Under the pieces are notes generated by a model. That model had not been told where the DNA came from. It made no database searches and saw nothing but the letters and a program-made list of their open reading frames with translations. From Kitasatospora sp. NBC_01287 (GTDB lineage: Bacteria > Actinomycetota > Actinomycetes > Streptomycetales > Streptomycetaceae): DNA of 64,000 bases. Positions 58,625 to 64,000 of the stretch are shown piece after piece; within the stretch, counting starts at the first letter, position 1, and each line of letters begins with the position of its first letter. The stretch lies in assembly GCF_026340565.1 (NCBI RefSeq), contig NZ_JAPEPB010000002.1, forward strand, positions 372,001 through 436,000, given 5' to 3'. The position numbers were made by a program, and so were the translations under genes.

Positions 58625-59125
58625 ATGCCCGTCCGCCGTCTCAACCACGCGGTGCTCTACATCCGCGACGTGTCCCGCGCCGTCGCCTTCTACACCGAGG
58701 TGCTCGGCTTCCGGGTGGACGTCGAGATCCCGGGCCGGGCCGCCTTCCTCAGCTCGCCCGACAGCCTCAACGACCACGACCTGGGCCTCTTCGCGGTCGG
58801 CGAGCAGGCGCCCGGTCCGCAGCAGGGCCACGTCGGCCTCTACCACCTGGCCTGGGAGGTCGGCACGCTGGGCGAACTGGCCGAGATCGGCCAGAAGCTC
58901 ACCGAGCACGGCGCGCTGGTCGGCGCCACCGACCACCAGGTCTCCAAGTCCTTCTACGCCAAGGACCCCGACGGCAACGAGTTCGAGGTGATGTGGCGGG
59001 TGCCGCGCGAGGACTGGCCGACCGGTGACGAGCAGAACGGCCTGCGCCGACTGGACCTGGCAGGCGCGATCGAGCGCTGGGGCGCCCAGCTGGCCACCGG
59101 TGCGGCGGCCGGCTCGGCGACCTGA
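58625..59125 (+). CDS. VOC-family dioxygenase-like protein
   Basis: 166 residues. One glyoxalase/extradiol pair of modules: LNHAVLYIRDVSRAVAFYTEVLGF (first ligand His, split), GLYHLAWEV (second ligand His), AKDPDGNEFEVMW (Glu ligand). The metal triad His-His-Glu is complete, so a catechol-2,3-dioxygenase-like or related activity is possible. ATG with AGGCAGGGA upstream. Probably cotranscribed with ribA; the gap has a CCCGA-type short repeat. Confidence 0.88.
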   Translation: MPVRRLNHAVLYIRDVSRAVAFYTEVLGFRVDVEIPGRAAFLSSPDSLNDHDLGLFAVGEQAPGPQQGHVGLYHLAWEVGTLGELAEIGQKLTEHGALVGATDHQVSKSFYAKDPDGNEFEVMWRVPREDWPTGDEQNGLRRLDLAGAIERWGAQLATGAAAGSAT

Positions 59126-59160
59126 GGGCGGGACCCGGCTCCTGGGTCCCCAGAGGATCG

Positions 59161-59982
59161 TCAGCGCGGCTCGGCGCCGTCCGGGCCGGGGCCGCGCTGG
59201 CAGCTCGGGCACCAGAACGCCACCCGCTGCCGTGGCGCCGCCCCCTGCCGCGCGGTGCGGATCATGCTGCCGCAGCGGCGGCACGGCTGCCCGGCCCGCC
59301 CGTAGACCCAGTGGCTGCGGTCCGGGCGCGGCTCGCCGGTGGTGATGTGGCCAGGGCGCATCCGGTTGACCTGCAGCAGGCGGTGGGCCAGCGCGACCAG
59401 GCGCTCCGGCGCGGGCAGCTCGCCGAACGGCGTCCACGGGGTGACCCCGGCCAGGAAGCAGAGTTCCGCCGCGTAGACGTTGCCGATCCCGGCCAGGTTG
59501 CGCTGGTCCAGCAGCGCCTCGCCGGCGGGCCGCTCGGGCGCCCCGGCCAGTCGCCGCAGGGCCTCCTCGGGGCCGCCGTCCTGCCAGTGGGGTCCGAGCA
59601 GGTCGGGGCCGAGGTGGCCGACGGCCTCGTCCTCGTCCGCCGTGCGCAGCAGCCGCACCACCGGCAGACGGTAGCCGACGGCGGTGCACTCCTCGGTGCC
59701 GAGCACGGCGCGGATCTGGTGGGCGGGACCGCCGCTCCACCGCTCCCCGCCGCGGTAGATGTGCCAGCGGCCGTCCATCCGCAGGTGCGTGTGCAGGGTC
59801 AGGCCGCCCTCCAGCCGGGTCAGCAGGTGCTTGCCGCGCGGGGTGACGTCCAGCACCTGGCGCCCGGTCAACTCGGCGGTGGCGTGCGCGGGCACCCGCA
59901 GCTCGGCCGCGGTCAGCCGCCGGCCGGCCAGGGCCTGGTGCAGCTGCGCGGCGGTCCGGAAGACGGAGTCACCCTCGGGCAT
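59161..59982 (-). CDS. DNA glycosylase/AP lyase of the Fpg/Nei family (Nei2-like)
   Basis: 273 residues. MPEGDSVFRTA (Pro2 after Met removal as nucleophile, Glu3), RGKHLLTRLEGGLTLHTHLRMDG (split), DQRNLAGIGNVYAAELCFLAG (H2TH, split) and a zinc finger CRRC...CPSC near the end. It removes oxidised bases and cuts the strand. ATG 59982 gives the required N-terminus; the longer frame would block it. Confidence 0.95.
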   Translation of the reverse strand: MPEGDSVFRTAAQLHQALAGRRLTAAELRVPAHATAELTGRQVLDVTPRGKHLLTRLEGGLTLHTHLRMDGRWHIYRGGERWSGGPAHQIRAVLGTEECTAVGYRLPVVRLLRTADEDEAVGHLGPDLLGPHWQDGGPEEALRRLAGAPERPAGEALLDQRNLAGIGNVYAAELCFLAGVTPWTPFGELPAPERLVALAHRLLQVNRMRPGHITTGEPRPDRSHWVYGRAGQPCRRCGSMIRTARQGAAPRQRVAFWCPSCQRGPGPDGAEPR

Positions 59983-60090
59983 GACCCCAGCATGCACCCA
60001 AGAGGCTCAGCACCGGCTCCGCGTCCCCGCCCGGCCCACCCTCCCGCGGCTAGGCTCGACGCGAGCGGGCCATCAGCCCGCGCTCCCCCC

Positions 60091-60151
60091 GCACCGCACA
60101 ACACCGCACAACACCGCACCGCACCGCACCGCACCGCACCGCACCGCACCG
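60091..60151. repeat. CCGCA-type tandem repeat
   Basis: About twelve copies of the 5-base unit CACCG (two with an added ACAA) just before the ribosome site of the aldehyde dehydrogenase gene. Confidence 0.85.
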
Positions 60152-60163
60152 AGGAGGCGACCG

Positions 60164-61558
60164 ATGGCGATCGCGACCGTGAACCCGGCGACCGGACAGA
60201 CCCTGCGGACCTTCGAGCCCTACTCGGCCGCCACCGTCGAGCAGCGCCTGGCCCGGGCCGAGCAGACCTTCGCGCAGTACCGGCTGACCGACTTCGGCCG
60301 TCGCACGCAGCTGATGCACCGGGCGGCCGAGCTGCTGGACGCGGACCGCGAGACGGTGGCCCGCCTGATGACCACCGAGATGGGCAAGCCGCTGACCGCC
60401 GCCCGCGCGGAGGCCGCCAAGTGCGCCAAGGCGATGCGCTGGTACGCCGACCGCGCGGCGGCCCTGCTGGCGGACGAGCACCCGGCGGCACAGGACGTGG
60501 TGGACGCCGGGGCCTCCCGGGCCTGGGTGCGCTACCGACCGCTGGGGGTGGTGCTCGCGGTGATGCCGTGGAACTTCCCGCTCTGGCAGGTGATCAGGTT
60601 CGCCGCGCCCGCGCTGATGGCGGGCAACGTCGGTCTGCTCAAGCACGCCTCCAACGTCCCGCAGACCGCGCTCTACCTGGAGGACCTGTTCCGCGGCGCC
60701 GGGTTTCCCGACGGCTGCTTCCAGACCCTGCTGATCGACTCCGGCACCGTGGCCCAGGTGCTGCGCGACCCGCGGGTGGCGGCGGCCACGCTGACCGGCA
60801 GCGAGGGCGCGGGCCGGGCGGTGGCCTCGGTGGCGGGCGACGAGGTGAAGAAGACGGTGCTGGAGCTGGGCGGCAGCGACCCCTTCGTGGTGCTGCCCTC
60901 GGCGGACATCGCGGCCGCCGCCAGGACGGCGGTCACCGCGCGGGTGCAGAACAACGGGCAGTCGTGCATCGCCGCCAAGCGGTTCATCGTGCACGCCGAG
61001 GTGTACGAGGAGTTCAGGGCCGCTTTCACCGCGCGGATGGCCGAGCTGCGGATCGGCGACCCGATGGACGAGGCCACCGAGATCGGCCCGCTGGCCACCC
61101 GCCAGGGCCGCACGGAGCTGAGCGAGCTGGTCGCGGACGCGCTGGCGCTGGGAGCCCAGGTGGAGTGCGAGGTGGAGGTGCCGGGCGGACTGGGCGAGGG
61201 CTGGTTCTACCCGCCGACCGTGCTCAGCGGGATCACCGGGCAGATGCGGATCCACCACGAGGAGGCCTTCGGCCCGGTCGCCACGCTCTACCGGGCCGAC
61301 GACCTGGAGCACGCCCTGCGGCTGGCCAACGACACGCCGTTCGGGCTGAGCTCCAACGTCTGGACCACCGAGGAGGCCGAGCAGGAGCGCTTCGTGCGCG
61401 ACATCCAGGCCGGTGGCGTCTTCTTCAACGGCATGACCGCCTCGCACCCCGCGCTGCCGTTCGGCGGCGTCCGGCGCTCCGGCTACGGGCGGGAGCTGTC
61501 CGGGCACGGGATCCGCGAGTTCTGCAACGCCACCACGGTCTGGGTTGCGCAGCACTGA
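60164..61558 (+). CDS. gabD: NAD(P)-dependent aldehyde dehydrogenase, succinate-semialdehyde type
   Basis: 464 residues. MPWNFPLWQVIRFAAPALMAGN (cofactor site, split), TGSEGAGRAVAS, ELGGSDPFVVL (Glu), NNGQSCIAAKRF (catalytic Cys) and EEAFGPVATLYR. The short N-terminus (IATVNPATGQTL) and the SDPFVVL form are those of the succinate-semialdehyde dehydrogenase type; the exact substrate is not proven. ATG after GAGGAGG. No gabT nearby. Confidence 0.92.
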   Translation: MAIATVNPATGQTLRTFEPYSAATVEQRLARAEQTFAQYRLTDFGRRTQLMHRAAELLDADRETVARLMTTEMGKPLTAARAEAAKCAKAMRWYADRAAALLADEHPAAQDVVDAGASRAWVRYRPLGVVLAVMPWNFPLWQVIRFAAPALMAGNVGLLKHASNVPQTALYLEDLFRGAGFPDGCFQTLLIDSGTVAQVLRDPRVAAATLTGSEGAGRAVASVAGDEVKKTVLELGGSDPFVVLPSADIAAAARTAVTARVQNNGQSCIAAKRFIVHAEVYEEFRAAFTARMAELRIGDPMDEATEIGPLATRQGRTELSELVADALALGAQVECEVEVPGGLGEGWFYPPTVLSGITGQMRIHHEEAFGPVATLYRADDLEHALRLANDTPFGLSSNVWTTEEAEQERFVRDIQAGGVFFNGMTASHPALPFGGVRRSGYGRELSGHGIREFCNATTVWVAQH

Positions 61559-61610
61559 CGGAGCGCCCGGACCTCCGGCGGGGGTGAGTGGGGTGTGGGC
61601 CGGCGGGGCG

Positions 61611-61739
61611 TCAGTCCTCGCCGAGCACCGCGTAGAGCTCGGTGTCGTCGACGGGTTCCACCTCCTCGACGTTGAGCTGCTTCTTCAACTGCTCGTTGCG
61701 GCTGCCCGGCTCACCCGGTGTGAGGATCTCGCGGTCCAT
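61611..61739 (-). CDS. small acidic protein, 42 residues
   Basis: ATG 61739 with a perfect GAGGAGG five bases upstream. The product starts MDREILTPGEPGSRNEQLKK and ends ELYAVLGED; strongly acidic second half (VEEVEPVDDTEL). No signal or membrane part. Size, ribosome site and bias support a real gene, family not known. Its leader forms a hairpin that reaches the ribosome site. Confidence 0.6.
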   Translation of the reverse strand: MDREILTPGEPGSRNEQLKKQLNVEEVEPVDDTELYAVLGED

Positions 61740-61747
61740 CCTGCCTC

Positions 61748-61784
61748 CTCGGCTCAATGATCTTGGTAAAGATCTTGAGCCGAG
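61748..61784 (-). promoter_or_regulatory. leader hairpin touching the ribosome site of the 42-residue gene
   Basis: CTCGGCTCAA then GATCTT (one bulged T between) pairs with AAGATC and TTGAGCCGAG, 16 bp with loop GGTA. In the minus-strand mRNA the 3' arm ends inside the GAGGAGG ribosome site. It is much more AT-rich than its surroundings. Confidence 0.55.
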
Positions 61785-61869
61785 CGGTACCCGAGCTGGT
61801 CACGGGGAAACGGCCGCGCCCCGGAGTTCGCCCGAACGGCGGAACGCGGCAGCGTCCTACGATGAGCGG

Positions 61870-62064
61870 GTGGAACGGGAGCAGGGGAGAGAGCAGGAGC
61901 GGGCCCGGGAGCACGAGCGGAGGCAGGGGCCTCGCGCGGCGGACCCGGTCGGCGGCGAGCCCGCCTGCCTGCTGCACCTGGTCTGCGCCGAGTGCGGCGC
62001 CCTCGCCGAGGAGCGCCCGCCCACCGTCTGCCGCCGGTGCGGCAGCGCGATCGAACCGGGCTGA
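61870..62064 (+). CDS. small zinc-ribbon protein
   Basis: 64 residues. A charged Glu/Arg/Gln helix (EREQGREQERAREHERRQG) is followed by a four-Cys ribbon, CAECGAL and CRRCGSA, that should bind zinc. GTG 61870 chosen; no ribosome site but CTACGAT just upstream could be the -10 of a leaderless mRNA. Function unknown. Confidence 0.6.
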   Translation: MEREQGREQERAREHERRQGPRAADPVGGEPACLLHLVCAECGALAEERPPTVCRRCGSAIEPG

Positions 62065-62109
62065 ACCGGACTGAGCCGGACTGAGCCGGACTGGACTCAG
62101 CTGGGCGGG

Positions 62110-62928
62110 TCAGCTCCCCGCCGGCCGGCTGATCAGTGAGAACCGGCCGCCCTGCGGGTCACGCAGGTGCGCCACTCGCCCGTACGGACTGTCCCGGACC
62201 TCGCCGAGCACGTCGGCGCCGAGCCCGTCGGCTAGCTCGACCGCGTGGTCGGTGTCGGCGACCGAGAAGTAGACGTTCCAGCTGGGCCTGGCCTCCGGGT
62301 CGGTGGCCTCCGCGAGCGCGGCCACGCTGCGTCGCTGGGTGCGCAGCACCACCCGGTCGTGTTCCCAGCGGACCTCCAGGTCCTGCGGCTCGCGGTTGTC
62401 CCAGGCGAAGACCTCGCCGTAGAAGAGGGCCGCGGCGAAGGCGTCCTTGGTCCGCAGCTCGATCCAGACCGGCGCGCCGGGGATCGTGCTGAGCACCGGG
62501 CCGACGTCCAGCGGCCCTTCCCAGAGACCGAACGGCGCGCCGGCCGGGTCGGCCGCGATCGCCAGGCGTCCGGCGTCGGACCCCAGCGGGCCCACGGCGA
62601 CCGTGCCGCCGCGGGCGCGGACCCGCTCGGCGACCACGTCGGCGTCCTCGGTGCCGAAGAAGGTGGTCCAGGAGACGGGCAGCTGCAGGTCGACCGAGGC
62701 GCTCAGCCCCGCCACCGGGACGCCGTCGGCCTCCGCGCGGAGATAGGGGCCCCAGCGGCTCGGGCCCGGGCTGAAGGTCCAGCCGAGCAGCGTTCCGTAG
62801 AACTCGGTGGCGGCGTCCAGGTCGCCGGCCATCAGGCTGACCCAGCTGGGCAGCGCCGGCACGCAGCGCACCGCCGCACCCTTCGCCCCCTCGACCGCCC
62901 CCACCCTGCCGGCCGCTGCCTCCGTCAT
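62110..62928 (-). CDS. two-domain VOC-family protein (CFP32-like)
   Basis: 272 residues with two glyoxalase-like halves: VSLMAGDLDAATEFYGTLLGW with RLAIAADPAGAPFGLWEG, then IELRTKDAFAAALFYGEVFAW with VAHLRDPQGGRFSLI. The metal ligands of classical glyoxalase are mostly lost (Trp and Ser at ligand places), as in the CFP32 group. Function unknown. ATG 62928. Confidence 0.88.
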   Translation of the reverse strand: MTEAAAGRVGAVEGAKGAAVRCVPALPSWVSLMAGDLDAATEFYGTLLGWTFSPGPSRWGPYLRAEADGVPVAGLSASVDLQLPVSWTTFFGTEDADVVAERVRARGGTVAVGPLGSDAGRLAIAADPAGAPFGLWEGPLDVGPVLSTIPGAPVWIELRTKDAFAAALFYGEVFAWDNREPQDLEVRWEHDRVVLRTQRRSVAALAEATDPEARPSWNVYFSVADTDHAVELADGLGADVLGEVRDSPYGRVAHLRDPQGGRFSLISRPAGS

Positions 62929-63177
62929 CGCTGCGCCTCCTCGCTGCCCGACCGCGCTGACCCGGCCGGTCTGGATCAGACCGTACCCGCACCACGGCCC
63001 GCTCGCACGGACCCCGCTCGGGCGGGCGCGGCCAGGTGCTCGGGCGGGCGCGGCCGGTCACCCCATGGGATCGTGGACGGACCGTGCCTGACGAACCGCC
63101 AGGCCGACGGAACGAGCGGCTTCCCGGGCGGACCGAGACGGACCAGCCCTCACCGGCGAGGCGAGAGAGGCGACAGC

Positions 63178-64000
63178 GTGGCCGAGCAGCACGACCGGAG
63201 CCGGCGGCCGTCCTGGTTCCCGATCGGCTTCGGCCTCGCGCTGGGCGCACTGCTCGCCGCGCTGCTGGTGCGCTCGGTGCTGCGGATCAGCGGACTGCTC
63301 ACCCTGGTGGCACTGGCGCTCTTCCTGGCGATCAGCCTGGAGCCGGTGGTGACCTGGCTGACCCGACGGGGCGTGCGCCGGTTCTGGGCGGTGACCGCGC
63401 TGGTGCTGGTGCTGCTGGCGGCGATGGCCGGCTTCGTCGCGCTGGTGATCCCTCCGCTGAGCGCCGAGGTCAGCGCCCTGAGCACGGCGATCCCGGACTG
63501 GCTGCAGCAGCTGCACGACCACCAGTCCGCCCTCGGCAGGCTGGAGGACCACTACCACCTGATCGACCGGGCCAAGCAGGCGCTCAGCGGGGGCAACGCC
63601 ACCACCGTGCTGAACGGGGTACTGGGCGCCGGGCGGCTGGTGCTCAACGCCCTGACCGCCGTGGTGGTGGTGACCACGCTGACGCTGTACTTCCTGGCCG
63701 GGCTGCCGGCCATCAAGTCCTACGGCTACCGCTTCGTGCCCGCCAGCCGCCGCGAGCGGGTGGTCGACCTGGTCGAGGAGGTGGTGGTGCGCACCGGGCG
63801 GTTCATGCTCGCCAACCTGGCCACCTCGGGGATCGCGGGCCTGGCCACCTTCGGCTGGCTGGAGGGCTGGGGCGTGCCGTATCCGGCGCTGCTGGGGGTC
63901 TTCGTGGCGCTGATGGACCTGGTGCCCGTGGTCGGCTCGACCATCGGCGGCGTGGTGGTCTCGCTGGTGGCGCTGGTGGTCTCGTTCCCGGTGGCGCTGG
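63178..64000 (+). CDS. AI-2E-family transporter, cut by window edge
   Basis: 274 codons to the right edge. GTG 63178 after GAGAGAGG. Multiple membrane helices (IGFGLALGALLAALLV, LTLVALALFLAISLEPVV, AVTALVLVLLAAMAGFVALVI split, then LTAVVVVTTLTLYFLAG) with the PVVTWLTRRGVRRFWAV loop and the conserved GVPYPALLGVFVALMDLVPVVGSTIGG (split) of the TqsA/PerM (AI-2E) family. Exports or exchanges small solutes; the C-terminal end is missing. Confidence 0.92.
   Translation, partial: MAEQHDRSRRPSWFPIGFGLALGALLAALLVRSVLRISGLLTLVALALFLAISLEPVVTWLTRRGVRRFWAVTALVLVLLAAMAGFVALVIPPLSAEVSALSTAIPDWLQQLHDHQSALGRLEDHYHLIDRAKQALSGGNATTVLNGVLGAGRLVLNALTAVVVVTTLTLYFLAGLPAIKSYGYRFVPASRRERVVDLVEEVVVRTGRFMLANLATSGIAGLATFGWLEGWGVPYPALLGVFVALMDLVPVVGSTIGGVVVSLVALVVSFPVAL

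Noticed and set aside
58453..58644. Short minus-strand frame between ribA and the VOC gene
   Set aside because: It translates the CCCGA-type repeat and has no start signal.

Overview
The window is about 64 kb of very GC-rich DNA with GTG and TTG starts, AGGAGG-type ribosome sites, rare TTA codons, Tat and lipoprotein signals, an LCP wall ligase, ESX/WXG-type secreted proteins and an IS1182-type element. This fits a streptomycete (Streptomyces, Kitasatospora or a close relative) and looks like chromosomal arm or accessory DNA. No rRNA, tRNA, CRISPR array or replication origin was seen.

Layout. 0-6 kb: a clipped gene, two tandem standalone condensation-domain genes, and a three-gene ESX-type operon whose central alpha/beta-hydrolase-like protein has lost its nucleophile. 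6-9.5 kb: DinB-like protein, MTA phosphorylase, a zinc peptidase behind a MerR-type promoter, and a GNAT acetyltransferase. 9.5-16.3 kb: secreted proteins (61-residue exported peptide, 93-residue protein, lipoprotein, NlpC-like and SpoIID-like proteins sharing an almost identical seven-repeat propeller) facing a TTA-containing TrmB/LuxR-type regulator. 16.4-26.6 kb: methyltransferase, hydrolase, Tat phospholipase C, AurF-like diiron oxygenase with a ferredoxin-reductase fusion, and a LysR regulator facing a SnoaL-like gene. 26.7-29.1 kb: a compact, overlapping operon of a WXG-like protein, a large protein ending in a papain-like cysteine peptidase, and a chagasin-like lipoprotein. I read this as a type VII exported peptidase with its own inhibitor, and it is the most interesting locus in the window.

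29-36 kb: DUF1508 protein, lipoprotein, DoxX, DHFR-like reductase, HtpG and an LCP protein. 36-43.5 kb: MarR plus haloalkane dehalogenase, then a MITE-like element and an IS1182-family element stacked on CTAG targets, a secreted C39-like protein and an XRE-NB-ARC-TPR protein. 43.9-46.8 kb: two double-YbjQ proteins with a partner, then an isolated secE. 46.9-51.6 kb: a same-strand group of MFS transporter, cupin, F420/NADP reductase, small monooxygenase-like protein and a ThDP enzyme with an altered active site. 52-64 kb: P450, CHAD protein, membrane protein, GH25 lysozyme, MarR with two identical palindromes facing ribA and a VOC gene, Nei-type glycosylase, aldehyde dehydrogenase, a 42-residue gene behind an mRNA hairpin, a zinc-ribbon protein, a double VOC protein and a clipped AI-2E-family membrane protein.

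Functional assignments come from reading motifs by eye. No database search was run.
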